Source of the DNA: Lachnospiraceae bacterium | GTDB lineage: Bacteria; Bacillota; Clostridia; Lachnospirales; Lachnospiraceae | Direction: 5' to 3' | Assembly (NCBI GenBank): GCA_029054245.1 | Contig: JAIDFQ010000043.1 | Location: forward strand, 62,001 to 126,000 | DNA length: 64,000 nucleotides | In this document: positions 26,463 to 35,810 of the stretch, piece after piece | Position numbering within the stretch: position 1 is the first letter of the stretch | Layout of the letters: every line of letters starts with the position of its first letter | Made by a program: the position numbers and the translations under genes | Notes under the pieces: generated by a model | What the model was told of the DNA's origin: nothing | The model's database searches: none | Seen by the model: the letters and a program-made list of their open reading frames with translations, nothing else

Positions 26463-26723
26463 ATGCAGATGAATGAAAAGACAATGGTAGCGGACACACT
26501 GACTGGTATCAACGGGGAACTGGTACGTTTTGGGGAAATGATCGCACAGACAGAGAACCAAGAACTGAAGCAGACATTAAAGCAATTTCGGAATACCTGC
26601 GAACAGTCACAGGAAGAACTTTATAAGCTGGCAAGAGAAAAATCTTATTATGTGCCGGCAGCAAAAGCCACACAGACAGAAATCGACCATGTGAAGAGTC
26701 TGTTTACCAGCAGTACACTTTAA
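26463..26723 (+). CDS. CotF-like spore coat protein
   Basis: 86 residues. The pattern NEKTMVADTLTGINGELVRFGEMIAQTENQELKQ...LYKLAREKSYYVPAAKA fits the CotF (coat F) domain, a helical-bundle protein of the spore coat. The family is often near 85-160 residues, so this is a minimal version. Start could also be ATG 26469. AGGAGG lies just before. Followed by a strong terminator. Confidence 0.65.
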   Translation: MQMNEKTMVADTLTGINGELVRFGEMIAQTENQELKQTLKQFRNTCEQSQEELYKLAREKSYYVPAAKATQTEIDHVKSLFTSSTL

Positions 26724-26730
26724 TAACCAT

Positions 26731-26770
26731 AAAAGAAAGCGTCTGACAAAAGCGGCAGACGCTTTCTTTT
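26731..26770 (+). terminator. Terminator after the CotF-like gene
   Basis: AAAAGAAAGCGTCTG pairs perfectly with CAGACGCTTTCTTTT over a ten-base loop. The A/T flanks make it bidirectional; it lies between the coat genes (+) and rqcH (-). Confidence 0.92.
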
Positions 26771-26834
26771 GGTGTATTTTGTGGGCACACGTTCTAGCAA
26801 ATAAGCTGGATTTAGGAGTGTGTGCTATCTACTA

Positions 26835-28592
26835 CTAATCTTCCACGCGCGTTAAGGCGGAGATATCAGAATCGATCATCATGGAATAATTCGTATAATA
26901 AACCACGAACCCGGGTTTGCTTCCGTTAGGTTTTTTCACGTTTTTCTTTTCCGTATAGTCGATTTCCGCTTTTTCCTGCCCTCTGGCCTTGGAATAGTAC
27001 GCGGCAAGCTTTGCTGCATCTTCAAAAGTACTATCGGGCAGTTCATTCCCTTCTGACTTTACGATTACATGTGAACCGGGTATGCCTTTGGCGTGGAACC
27101 ACCAGTCATTCCCATTGGCTGATTTGAAAGTGAGCTCATCGTTCTGATAATTGTTTTTGCCTACATAAATATGATAGCCGTCTCTGCTGATGTAATGAAA
27201 TGGTCTGCTGGAAAATTTGATTTTTTTGTTTCCGCCTTTTCGGCGGATATAGCCGCAGGAAATCAGTTCTTCTTTGATTTGGACTAAATCCTCCTCTAAA
27301 AGTGCAATGTCAAGGGCATTCTGGATGGATTCCAAATGATCGATTTCCTCCTTTACCTGAGCCGTGAGGGTAGACAATGCCTCAAAGGTACGCTTTAATT
27401 TCCCATATTTGTCAAAATATTTTTTGGCATTTTCGGAAGGAGATAGGAGCGGATCAAGGACAATGGTGATCATTTCGTTCGTATAATAATTCAGCGCTTC
27501 CATGGATTTTGCGCCAGGGGAAACTTCATAACCGTAAGTGTTCAGAAGCTCGCCGTAGACCCGGTATTGCTCTTTCTTTTCGGTATCTTTCATCTGCCGC
27601 AGTTGAAGGTCATACTTTTTTATGTTACGCTCTAATGCAGTCTGGACGATCTTGCGCAGATCCACAGACTTCTGGCGAATGCGTGTCACGGTGTTTTTTT
27701 CTGCATAGTATTGTTCTAAAAGATTGCTGATGGAGCTGACACTTTTTTGCTGATCCTCCTGATACATAACGAGAGGAAAGGGAGAAAACTCCCTAGGACT
27801 GCCATTTTCATAGATAATGACAGGATGAAAATCTCCTTTTTTTATTTGTTCCATCATCTGGGAAAAAGTTTGATAAAGGTCATGCAAAGCTTGTTTCCCT
27901 TCGGGAGAACTGGTTAAGAAAGCAGTGGAAGTATCGCCGTCGAGTTTTGCAAGACAGCATATTTCATGTGCCATAATTGGCGAAATACCCGTATACAGGC
28001 TGTATATTGCCTTGTACAGAGGCATGCTCCTGCCGGTGATGGCGCTCTCAAAAGCAGAGAAATCTGCTGTCAGGGGATCATGCTTTTCTTGTGTGTCTGG
28101 AATAAAGTATGTGCGCCCAGGCAAAACTTCCCGGACAGAGCTGATAAGCCCGGAGATATGCTTGATACTGTCGATGATCATATCTTCCTCATTTACAAAA
28201 ATGATATTGCTGTGTTTTCCCATGATTTCAACAATCAGCCGCTTGCGGCAAAGGTCGCCCATTTCATTTAAGTGTTCAATATGAAGATGAATGATCCTCT
28301 CAAGTCCGGGCTGAGAGATATCGATTATTCTCCCGTTTTGAAGATGCTTGCGAAGCAGCATGCAGAACCCCGGTGCGGTCATGGGACTTGGCTTATTTCC
28401 TTCCGTGAGATAAATCAGCGGAAGAGAAGCGCCTGCTGAAATAAGAAGGCGTTTTTGCCCTCCGTCAGATGTTTTTATGGTAAGCAGCAGCTCATCGTTT
28501 TCAGGCTGGGCAATTTTATAAATGCGTCCGCCGGTGAGGGTTTCCTTCATCTCTTTGACGACCGCTGCGATTGTGATTCCATCAAAAGCCAT
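26835..28592 (-). CDS. rqcH: Rqc2/RqcH (NFACT family) ribosome quality-control protein
   Basis: 585 residues from the ATG with AAAGGAG upstream (MAFDGITIAAVVKEM). NFACT-N domain (about 1-200), helix-hairpin-helix region, long coiled coil (about 290-430), and C-terminal NFACT-R domain with SRDGYHIYVGKNNYQNDELTFK and DWWFHAKGIPGSHVI. In Bacillus RqcH binds stalled 50S subunits and recruits tRNA-Ala to add poly-alanine tails for degradation. Older annotations call it fibronectin-binding protein. It stands alone on the minus strand. Confidence 0.93.
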   Translation of the reverse strand: MAFDGITIAAVVKEMKETLTGGRIYKIAQPENDELLLTIKTSDGGQKRLLISAGASLPLIYLTEGNKPSPMTAPGFCMLLRKHLQNGRIIDISQPGLERIIHLHIEHLNEMGDLCRKRLIVEIMGKHSNIIFVNEEDMIIDSIKHISGLISSVREVLPGRTYFIPDTQEKHDPLTADFSAFESAITGRSMPLYKAIYSLYTGISPIMAHEICCLAKLDGDTSTAFLTSSPEGKQALHDLYQTFSQMMEQIKKGDFHPVIIYENGSPREFSPFPLVMYQEDQQKSVSSISNLLEQYYAEKNTVTRIRQKSVDLRKIVQTALERNIKKYDLQLRQMKDTEKKEQYRVYGELLNTYGYEVSPGAKSMEALNYYTNEMITIVLDPLLSPSENAKKYFDKYGKLKRTFEALSTLTAQVKEEIDHLESIQNALDIALLEEDLVQIKEELISCGYIRRKGGNKKIKFSSRPFHYISRDGYHIYVGKNNYQNDELTFKSANGNDWWFHAKGIPGSHVIVKSEGNELPDSTFEDAAKLAAYYSKARGQEKAEIDYTEKKNVKKPNGSKPGFVVYYTNYSMMIDSDISALTRVED

Positions 28593-28784
28593 AGTAATAC
28601 TCCTTTCTTTCTTCCATATTATATAGCAATCGTTTTGATCCCGCAACTAACGCATCCGCTTTGAAAGGAAAAAATGGACAACGGAAAAAATTGGTGGTAA
28701 ACTAATGTAGGAATGTAAAATTTTTGTTGAAGCATTCAAATACAGAACAATAAAATGATAATTAGGAATTAAGGGGGGATGGGT

Positions 28785-30242
28785 ATGAAGAGTAATCAGT
28801 ACAAACGAGCAAACAAGGTGGTTTTTCCGGTGTTAATTGCAATTATGGTATATATCATATTTACACTGGCGGTGTACATCTTACAGGGGAAGGCAGATTG
28901 GAAGACCTGGCCGCAGGTCGTTGTCACGATAGCGGCATTCATCGTGTGTGTGGTTTTGTTTATAGCGAAACGGGAAACAAAATTATGTGGCGTGGGAATG
29001 TTTGGGGCAGCAATTGCAGTTTATATGGTAATGAGACTGATAGGAAACACGGAGGATTCCTATACATATGTATATCCAATGATATTAGTAGCAATGGCGT
29101 ATCTGGATAGAAAAATGATATTAATTGGCAGCAGTGTTGCTGTGGCGGTTAATATCATCAGGGTGTTTCTTAGAGCGGATCTGCTTGCAGGGGACGGCGG
29201 AATAAGCATGGTAGTAGCGGTATTTATCACCATTCTTATCTTTTATGCTTCCACAAAGGCGTTGAAGTTGTTGATTGATTTCAATCAGGAGAAAACGGAT
29301 GCGATTGTTGAGGCGGCAAATTATCAGGAAGAAGCAAATAAAAAGATGTCATCTACCGCTGAAATTATTATGAATCATTTCGAAGATGCAATGCAGATGT
29401 TTGAGAAATTAAAGACAAGCATGCACAACAGCGATTTTTCAATGAAAAATATTGCGGACAGTACAGAAAGCACAGCGGAAGCAATCCAGAGACAGGCTGT
29501 GATGTGCCAGAAAATCAGCAGCGAGATAGATACAGCAGAGAAGGTTGCCGCTCAGATGATAGAGTCCTCCACAAAAGTAGAGCATACAATAGAAAACCTT
29601 GTTAAATCTGTCCAGGAATTGAAGGAACAGGCTGGCAATGTGGAAGGTGCAAGCAAGGTTACAGTGGAAGTGGTAGAAAAGCTGACAGACAAAGTACAGG
29701 AAGTGGAAAGCTTTGTAGGTTCTATCCTCAGCATTTCCAATCAGACAAATCTTTTGGCGTTAAATGCATCAATTGAGGCAGCAAGAGCAGGAGAGGCAGG
29801 AAAAGGCTTTGCTGTAGTGGCAGATGAAATCAGAATGTTGTCAGAGCAGACGAAGGATGCTTCCAACAACATCACAAAGATTATAAAGGAACTGAATAAT
29901 GATACTGCCAGAGCAAATGAGAGTATCAATTATTCTGTTCGATCAGTTGAGAAGCAGAATGAGCTGATTGAAGAATCAAGGGAGACATTTGAGAAAATCG
30001 TCGGCGAGGTGGATGAGCTGATTAAAGGTATTAAAACCACAGAAAATGCAATGCAAGAAATTTTACAGGATTCTGATGTGATAGCAGATAATATTACGCA
30101 CTTATCTGCAAGCAGCCAGGAAGTAGCAGCATCTTCCAATGAAGGACTTACAAATACCAATTCTACTGTAGACGAAATTAAGAACTGTGCTGAGATATTT
30201 GAATCTGTTTATGAGTTGGCAAAAAATCTGCAGGTAAGTTAA
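28785..30242 (+). CDS. Methyl-accepting chemotaxis protein without periplasmic sensor
   Basis: 485 residues from ATG 28785 (AGGGGGG six bases upstream; ATG 28779 abuts the ribosome site). Six hydrophobic helices in the first ~165 residues, with no large extracellular domain and no clear HAMP, then a coiled-coil signalling domain whose tip reads [34 protein letters not shown]. It should signal to CheA/CheW. Signals sensed by a purely membrane-embedded input domain are unknown. No other chemotaxis genes are in the window. Confidence 0.9.
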   Translation: MKSNQYKRANKVVFPVLIAIMVYIIFTLAVYILQGKADWKTWPQVVVTIAAFIVCVVLFIAKRETKLCGVGMFGAAIAVYMVMRLIGNTEDSYTYVYPMILVAMAYLDRKMILIGSSVAVAVNIIRVFLRADLLAGDGGISMVVAVFITILIFYASTKALKLLIDFNQEKTDAIVEAANYQEEANKKMSSTAEIIMNHFEDAMQMFEKLKTSMHNSDFSMKNIADSTESTAEAIQRQAVMCQKISSEIDTAEKVAAQMIESSTKVEHTIENLVKSVQELKEQAGNVEGASKVTVEVVEKLTDKVQEVESFVGSILSISNQTNLLALNASIEAARAGEAGKGFAVVADEIRMLSEQTKDASNNITKIIKELNNDTARANESINYSVRSVEKQNELIEESRETFEKIVGEVDELIKGIKTTENAMQEILQDSDVIADNITHLSASSQEVAASSNEGLTNTNSTVDEIKNCAEIFESVYELAKNLQVS

Positions 30243-30286
30243 TTTTAGGATTATAGTAATACGTTTAGGGAATGAGTGATTAAACT

Positions 30287-30316
30287 AAGGGCACCGTTTT
30301 ACGCGGCGCCCTTGTT
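30287..30316 (+). terminator. Terminator after the chemoreceptor gene
   Basis: AAGGGC-CCG pairs with CGG-GCCCTT around a TTTTACG loop with one A/C mismatch; a weak TTGTT follows. Confidence 0.65.
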
Positions 30317-30334
30317 CCGGTTTGGAAAACTTTC

Positions 30335-30363
30335 TTGACGTTTATTTGCACTTCGCCTATAAT
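30335..30363 (+). promoter_or_regulatory. Promoter of yicC-gmk-rpoZ
   Basis: TTGACG at 30335-30340, 17-base spacer, TATAAT at 30358-30363: a near-consensus housekeeping promoter. The leader to yicC is about 60 bases. Confidence 0.85.
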
Positions 30364-30430
30364 GGAATGGAGTACGTAGCGGGGGAACAAAGCGACTCCT
30401 AAACTTATATACAAAAGCAGGAGGAATGGC

Positions 30431-31309
30431 ATGATCAAAAGCATGACGGGGTTCGGCAGATGTGAGGTGCAGGAAGCTGAACGCAAAATCGTCGTAGAAA
30501 TGAAATCAGTCAATCACCGGTATTTGGATATTAACATCAAGATGCCTAAGAAACTGAATTTTTTTGAAGCGGCAATCAGAAGCGAACTGAAAAGTTATAT
30601 CCAGAGAGGCAAAGTGGATATTTTCATTACCTATGAAGATTACACGGAATCCAATGTGTGTGTGAAGTACAACAAAGAGCTGGCAGCAGAGTACATGAGG
30701 TATCTAAACCAGATGGCGGAGGACTTTGCACTGGATAATGATGTAAGGGTTTCCTGTCTTTCCAGATATCCGGAGATCCTCACAATGGAAGAACAGAATG
30801 TGGATGAGGAAAAACTTTGGCAGCTTTTAGCAAAAGCAATTAAAGGCGCTGCTGAGGGGTTTGTTGAAACCAGAATAAAGGAAGGGGAGAATTTAAGAAA
30901 TGACCTTCTGGAAAAGCTGGATGGCATGCTTACTCACGTGGCTTTCATAACACAGCGGTCCCCCCAGATTATAGCAGAGTACAGGCAGAAGCTTGAAGAT
31001 AAGGTAAAGGAACTTCTTGAAGATACGAAGATAGATGAGAGCAGACTGCTGACGGAAGTGACCATATTTGCCGACAGGGTCTGTGTGGATGAGGAATTGG
31101 TCCGCTTAAAGAGCCACATTGAAACTACCCGGGAAACTTTGCTGCAGGGCGGAAGCATTGGCAGGAAATTGGATTTTATTGCCCAGGAAATGAACCGGGA
31201 GGCAAATACGATTTTATCCAAATCAAATGATTTGGAGATTTCCAACCGTGCAATCGAGTTGAAAACTGAAATAGAAAAAGTAAGGGAACAGATTCAGAAT
31301 ATTGAGTAA
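30431..31309 (+). CDS. YicC family endoribonuclease
   Basis: 292 residues. Starts MIKSMTGFGR, the family's N-terminal hallmark, with SVNHRYLDINIKMP shortly after, and ends in the DUF1732 region containing GRKLDFIAQEMNREANTILSKSND. Enterobacterial YicC is an endoribonuclease with a role in small-RNA turnover; the role in Clostridia is assumed similar. Placement just before gmk and rpoZ is typical for Firmicutes (the small remA gene often found between is absent). AGGAGG ribosome site. Confidence 0.9.
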   Translation: MIKSMTGFGRCEVQEAERKIVVEMKSVNHRYLDINIKMPKKLNFFEAAIRSELKSYIQRGKVDIFITYEDYTESNVCVKYNKELAAEYMRYLNQMAEDFALDNDVRVSCLSRYPEILTMEEQNVDEEKLWQLLAKAIKGAAEGFVETRIKEGENLRNDLLEKLDGMLTHVAFITQRSPQIIAEYRQKLEDKVKELLEDTKIDESRLLTEVTIFADRVCVDEELVRLKSHIETTRETLLQGGSIGRKLDFIAQEMNREANTILSKSNDLEISNRAIELKTEIEKVREQIQNIE

Positions 31310-31332
31310 GTAAACTGATTTATTGAGGAAAG

Positions 31333-31965
31333 ATGAAGAAAATGAAGCAAAAAGGAATCTTGATTGTAGTTTCAGGTTTTTCTGGAGCAGGAAAAGGTAC
31401 GCTTATGAAGCAGCTGGTGCACACTTATGACAACTATGCATTGTCTGTTTCCATGACCACGAGAAGTCCAAGACCTGGAGAAGAAGAAGGTAAAGAATAC
31501 TTTTTTGTAAGCAGGGAAGCCTTCGAGGGAAAAATTGCCCAGGATGGTCTGATTGAATACGCGAGTTATTGTGAAAATTACTATGGAACACCAAGAGAGT
31601 ATGTGGAGAAACAGCTTGAGAGGGGCAAAGATGTAATTTTAGAAATAGAGATTCAGGGCGCGCTTAAGATAAAGAAAAAGTTTCCCACAGCGCTTCTTAT
31701 GTTTGTAATGCCGCCCAATGCTGCCGAACTGAAAAGGCGTTTGGAAGGCAGAGGAACAGAGAGCCGGGAAATAATAGAAAAAAGGCTGCGAAGGGCATCG
31801 GAAGAGGCAGAAGGAATTGAGCAGTATGACTATATTGTCATTAATGATAAGTTAGAAGAATGCGTCGACAAGATGCATGCGCTGATACAGGCAGCTCATT
31901 ATGCTCCTCAGAGAAATGGGGAGATGATTGAAAATATGAGAAAGGAACTGGAAGCATTGAATTAA
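31333..31965 (+). CDS. gmk: Guanylate kinase
   Basis: 210 residues. P-loop GFSGAGKGTL at about 13-22, the GMP-binding segment TTRSPRPGEEEGKEYFFV, and IEIQGALKIKKKFP. It phosphorylates GMP to GDP. GAGGAAAG precedes ATG 31333; ATG 31342 is a less well placed alternative. Follows yicC by 23 bases and precedes rpoZ. Confidence 0.95.
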   Translation: MKKMKQKGILIVVSGFSGAGKGTLMKQLVHTYDNYALSVSMTTRSPRPGEEEGKEYFFVSREAFEGKIAQDGLIEYASYCENYYGTPREYVEKQLERGKDVILEIEIQGALKIKKKFPTALLMFVMPPNAAELKRRLEGRGTESREIIEKRLRRASEEAEGIEQYDYIVINDKLEECVDKMHALIQAAHYAPQRNGEMIENMRKELEALN

Positions 31966-31989
31966 TACTTCCGGATGAAAGGAGAAAAA

Positions 31990-32223
31990 ATGTTACATCC
32001 ATCTTATTCTGATTTAATGAAAGTCGTCAACAGCGAGGTTGAGCAGGGCGAGGCGCCTGTTGTAAACAGCAGATATTCTATTGTGATGGCAACGGCAAAA
32101 AGGGCAAGACAGATTATTGCCGGAGAAGACCCTTTGGTAAATGTGAAGGAAGCAAAACCTTTGTCAGTTGCGGTAGAAGAACTGAATCAAGGAAAAATCA
32201 AGATTCTTTCTGAGGATGAGTAA
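31990..32223 (+). CDS. rpoZ: RNA polymerase omega subunit
   Basis: 77 residues from ATG 31990, with AAAGGAG seven bases before it; an ATG at 31975 overlaps that ribosome site. Contains the omega core NSRYSIVMATAKRARQII and PLSVAVEELNQGKIKI. It assists assembly of the beta' subunit. Last gene of the yicC-gmk-rpoZ unit. Confidence 0.92.
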   Translation: MLHPSYSDLMKVVNSEVEQGEAPVVNSRYSIVMATAKRARQIIAGEDPLVNVKEAKPLSVAVEELNQGKIKILSEDE

Positions 32224-32294
32224 CCTGCATAGGCATTTAAGGGCAGAAAGAAGCTGCTCCTGGAAGAAAGGGATAAACCGTAAAATTTAACGTT

Positions 32295-32328
32295 AAGGAT
32301 GGCTCGCGGAGCGTGTCATCCGTTTTTA
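32295..32328 (+). terminator. Terminator after rpoZ, CGC-GGA-GCG hairpin type
   Basis: GGATGGC.CGC and GCG.GTCATCC close on a GGA triloop (32297-32321) and are followed by T5. The CGC-loop-GCG tip resembles the hairpins at 6768, 12868 and 39920. Confidence 0.75.
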
Positions 32329-32392
32329 TCTTACAGTTTTTTGGTCTATATTATACAATAAAATGTTTACCCAAATAAAAGGAAATAATAAC

Positions 32393-33721
32393 ATGAAAAT
32401 TTTGTTTATCTCACTGGGATGTGATAAAAATCTGGTGGATTCTGAGGTGATGTTAGGAAAACTATCCAAGGAGGGATATTCCTTTACCGATGACGAGACA
32501 GAGGCAGACGTGATCGTGGTAAATACCTGCTGTTTCATTAACGATGCGAAGGAAGAGAGCATCAATACGATACTGGAAATGGCAGAACTGAAGAAAAACG
32601 GGCAGATCAAAGCGCTTATCGTGACAGGGTGTCTGGCACAGCGCTATCAGGATGAAATACAAAAGGAGATCCCAGAGGTGGATGCCATTGTGGGAACCAC
32701 AGCTATTTTGGCGATTGCGCAGGTAATTAAGGAAGTGCTTCAAGGAGAGCCCGAAAATCATATGGATATACTTGACAAAGCGCCTGTGGGGGGAAGAGAG
32801 CGAATCGTGACCACCGGAGGCTATTATGCTTACCTGAAAATTGCAGAAGGCTGTGACAAACACTGCTCTTACTGCATCATACCTAAAGTGAGAGGCAACT
32901 ATCGCAGCATCCCCATGGAGGATTTGATCAAAGAAGCAAGATCACTGGTTTCGGGCGGTGTGAAGGAGCTGATCCTTGTGGCGCAGGAGACGACCCTTTA
33001 CGGCAGGGATCTATATGGAAAAAAATATCTCCCGCAGCTTTTAAGAGAACTTTGCAAAATAGAGGACTTAGAATGGATCAGGATTCTTTATTGTTACCCT
33101 GAAGAGATTACAGAGGAATTGATACAGGTAATGAAGGAAGAGAAAAAGATCTGCCATTATCTGGATGTCCCCGTGCAGAGCGGCAGCGATGCAGTCCTTA
33201 AACGTATGGGAAGAAGGACAGATGCAGGTCAGATAAAGGCTATGATTCGTAAGCTGCGCAAAGAGATACCGGATATCTGCATCCGTACCACACTGATTTC
33301 CGGTTTTCCAGGGGAGTCAGAGGAAAATCACGAAGAGACCATGGATTTTGTAAATGAAGTGTCTTTTGACCGGCTGGGCGTTTTTACCTATTCAGCGGAG
33401 GAAGACACGCCGGCGGCACAGATGCCGGATCAGATACCGGAAGAAATAAAAGAGCGCCGCAGGGATGAAATTATGGAGCTGCAGCAGGAACTTGCCTTTG
33501 ATGCTGCCAGGGAGATGGTAGGCAGGACAGTGAAAGCCATGATTGAAGGAAAGGTGTCGGATGAGGATGCTTATGTGGCACGTACATACAAAGATGCACC
33601 GGGGGTGGACGGCTACCTTTTTATCAATACAGATAGAACGTTTATGAGCGGTGATTTTGTAGATGTACTCATAACTGGATCGAATGAGTATGATTTAATA
33701 GGAGAAATATCTGCAGACTAG
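32393..33721 (+). CDS. rimO: Ribosomal protein S12 methylthiotransferase
   Basis: 442 residues from ATG 32393 (AAAGGAA upstream). N-terminal UPF0004 domain with three cluster cysteines (SLGCDKNLVDSEVM, NTCCFIND, VTGCLAQRY), then a radical-SAM domain with EGCDKHCSYCIIP and a C-terminal TRAM domain. LGCDKN...VDSE favours RimO over MiaB. It adds a methylthio group to Asp of ribosomal protein S12. Followed by pgsA. Confidence 0.94.
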   Translation: MKILFISLGCDKNLVDSEVMLGKLSKEGYSFTDDETEADVIVVNTCCFINDAKEESINTILEMAELKKNGQIKALIVTGCLAQRYQDEIQKEIPEVDAIVGTTAILAIAQVIKEVLQGEPENHMDILDKAPVGGRERIVTTGGYYAYLKIAEGCDKHCSYCIIPKVRGNYRSIPMEDLIKEARSLVSGGVKELILVAQETTLYGRDLYGKKYLPQLLRELCKIEDLEWIRILYCYPEEITEELIQVMKEEKKICHYLDVPVQSGSDAVLKRMGRRTDAGQIKAMIRKLRKEIPDICIRTTLISGFPGESEENHEETMDFVNEVSFDRLGVFTYSAEEDTPAAQMPDQIPEEIKERRRDEIMELQQELAFDAAREMVGRTVKAMIEGKVSDEDAYVARTYKDAPGVDGYLFINTDRTFMSGDFVDVLITGSNEYDLIGEISAD

Positions 33722-33743
33722 GCAGAAAATGGAGGATTTTGTG

Positions 33744-34277
33744 ATGAACTTACCCAATAAACTTACAATGTTCCGCGTGATATTGATACCTTTTTTTATT
33801 GTTTTTCTGATGGTGCCGCTCACTTCTTATGATAAATGGATAGCGCTTGCCATATTTATTATAGCCAGCCTGACGGATCTTTTGGATGGTAAAATAGCCA
33901 GAAAATATAATCTTGTCACCAACTTTGGCAAATTTATGGATCCGCTTGCAGATAAACTTTTGGTCTGTTCTGCGTTGATCTGTCTGATTGAACTGCATAA
34001 GATACCAGCATGGATGGTTATAATCATTATTGCCAGAGAATTTATCATAAGCGGCTTTAGGCTTGTGGCTTCAGATAACGGGAGAGTGATTGCGGCAAGC
34101 TACTGGGGAAAGTTCAAGACGACCTTCCAGATGGTCGCTGTGTGCCTTTTGATTGCAGATATTGCAGCAATCAATCTTTTGACACAGATTGTACTGTGGA
34201 TAGCAGTCGTATTGACGGTGGTATCACTGATTGATTATCTGGTAAAAAATAAAGACGTTATGAAGGAAAGCAAATAG
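33744..34277 (+). CDS. pgsA: CDP-diacylglycerol-glycerol-3-phosphate 3-phosphatidyltransferase
   Basis: 177 residues from ATG 33744 with GGAGG eight bases upstream. Contains the CDP-alcohol phosphotransferase signature DLLDGKIARKYNLVTNFGKFMDPLADKLL (DG-AR-G-D-D) and four hydrophobic helices. It makes phosphatidylglycerol phosphate at the membrane. Its stop is 1 base before pncC; rimO-pgsA-pncC-recA is a common order in Clostridia. Confidence 0.93.
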   Translation: MNLPNKLTMFRVILIPFFIVFLMVPLTSYDKWIALAIFIIASLTDLLDGKIARKYNLVTNFGKFMDPLADKLLVCSALICLIELHKIPAWMVIIIIAREFIISGFRLVASDNGRVIAASYWGKFKTTFQMVAVCLLIADIAAINLLTQIVLWIAVVLTVVSLIDYLVKNKDVMKESK

Positions 34278-34278
34278 G

Positions 34279-34758
34279 ATGACGGACGAAAATCAGATAG
34301 AAGAAAAGATTGTTGCCAGATTGAAAGAAAAAGGATGGCAGGTTACCTGTGCGGAATCTTGTACCGGCGGCATGATTGCGTCCACATTGGTAAATGTGGC
34401 AGGCGTATCAGATGTTTTTATGGAGAGTTATGTCACTTATGCAAACGCTTCCAAGCATAAGCTGATCGGTGTCAGGGAGGAAACGCTTAAGACTTGGGGG
34501 GCGGTAAGCCGGCAGGTGGCAGAACAGATGGCGCAGGGGGCGGCAAAGTCAGCATCAGCCCAGGCTGCTGTGGCTGTTACAGGCATTGCAGGTCCCGATG
34601 GAGGAACACCGGAAAAGCCGGTGGGGCTTGTGTATATTGGATGCTTTGTAAATGGAAGGACTTGGGTTACAGAGAATCACTTTACAGGAAACCGGATGGA
34701 AATCAGAAGGAAGACCACACAGGCGGCGCTTACACTTTTATACGATTGTCTCATATAA
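34279..34758 (+). CDS. pncC: CinA C-terminal-domain nicotinamide-nucleotide amidase
   Basis: 159 residues. Starts near VTCAESCTGGMIASTLVNVAGVS (active-site Ser region) and carries VAVTGIAGPDGGTPEKPVGLVYIG, the PncC/CinA-C core. It deamidates NMN to NaMN in the pyridine nucleotide cycle. The N-terminal CinA domain is absent, as in stand-alone PncC. Near recA, as cinA often is. Confidence 0.9.
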   Translation: MTDENQIEEKIVARLKEKGWQVTCAESCTGGMIASTLVNVAGVSDVFMESYVTYANASKHKLIGVREETLKTWGAVSRQVAEQMAQGAAKSASAQAAVAVTGIAGPDGGTPEKPVGLVYIGCFVNGRTWVTENHFTGNRMEIRRKTTQAALTLLYDCLI

Positions 34759-34816
34759 AAGAAGCGGACGATTTTGGCGCGCCGCCATAGGATGCGGCTT
34801 GCAAGGGGGAATATAG

Positions 34817-35773
34817 ATGGATAAAAAATTAAGTTCGGGGAAGATCGTTGCTGTCGTATTTGGGAGTTTAGGCACGGTCATTGCGCTGCTAATTGTATTT
34901 ACTTTAAGCTTGTATCAGCTTGTCCAAAATCCATGGTTCTTACCAGATACAGACAACCAAGACAGAAAAGAAACGATGCAGGCATCCAGAGAGGGTGAAG
35001 GGGACGAAAAAGAAACCTATAGAGAAGATCCTGACCGTGATGAAAAGGATTCTAACAGGGAAGATGAGGATAGGACAGAGAATGAGGAAGACTTTGGCCT
35101 GTATAAAGACGGAAAGCATGATAAAGAGCAGATTGATAGCGAATATTACGATTTCCATAATGATATACAAAGAGATTTATCTTATCAGATAGAATTTAGA
35201 ACCTATCAAGAAACATACGGCGATCATAGAAATATTTCTGTGGAAATGGATTATCCAGTGGTGACAGGAAGAAGTGCAGATGATTTAGAAGGCATTAATA
35301 ATGCAATTTATAAAGAAGTGGAAGCTGTGGAGACTTATGGAAAGTCGGTGACCGACTGGCTGCCAAATGATGAAGAATTTCGCTTTGAGACAGAATGTTA
35401 TGTCACTTATATGGATGAAGACATCTTAAGTATTATATACGTGGAATATGGTTATTTAGAGGATGAAATTTATGAAAGCTACGTCATTCCCGTCAATATC
35501 GATATGGAAAGCAGGATGGCATTGACCAATTCCCAGATTCTGAATATCAATGATGCGTTTTCCATTGAATTCAGAGAAAGGTGTGAGAGACAGAACGGAG
35601 AAATACAATTCTTTTCCCTGTTTTCGGATCAGGATATCACGTACCTGCTCACAGACGAGGATAGTCTTATCATTTTTTATACTCCGCTGGGAATGGAAAT
35701 TGGTTTCAATTACTATTATGGCTGGGTAACCGTCACCTATAAGGACTATCAGAAATACCAGAATCAACTTTAG
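34817..35773 (+). CDS. Membrane-anchored protein with charged linker and DUF3298-like domain
   Basis: 318 residues. One N-terminal membrane helix (about 10-35), then an Asp/Glu/Lys/Arg-rich linker (about 50-105), then a globular region with DYPVVTGRSADDLEGINNAI and, near the end, SLIIFYTPLGMEIGFNYYYGWVTVTYKDY. The last block resembles the C-terminal DUF3298 fold of RsiV-type proteins, but no anti-sigma domain is present and the match is by eye. Probably extracytoplasmic; function unknown. GGGGGAA ribosome site. Confidence 0.6.
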   Translation: MDKKLSSGKIVAVVFGSLGTVIALLIVFTLSLYQLVQNPWFLPDTDNQDRKETMQASREGEGDEKETYREDPDRDEKDSNREDEDRTENEEDFGLYKDGKHDKEQIDSEYYDFHNDIQRDLSYQIEFRTYQETYGDHRNISVEMDYPVVTGRSADDLEGINNAIYKEVEAVETYGKSVTDWLPNDEEFRFETECYVTYMDEDILSIIYVEYGYLEDEIYESYVIPVNIDMESRMALTNSQILNINDAFSIEFRERCERQNGEIQFFSLFSDQDITYLLTDEDSLIIFYTPLGMEIGFNYYYGWVTVTYKDYQKYQNQL

Positions 35774-35810
35774 TTATAGTGCAAGGCGTTAGTTGAGAAG
35801 GCTTTTAGGG

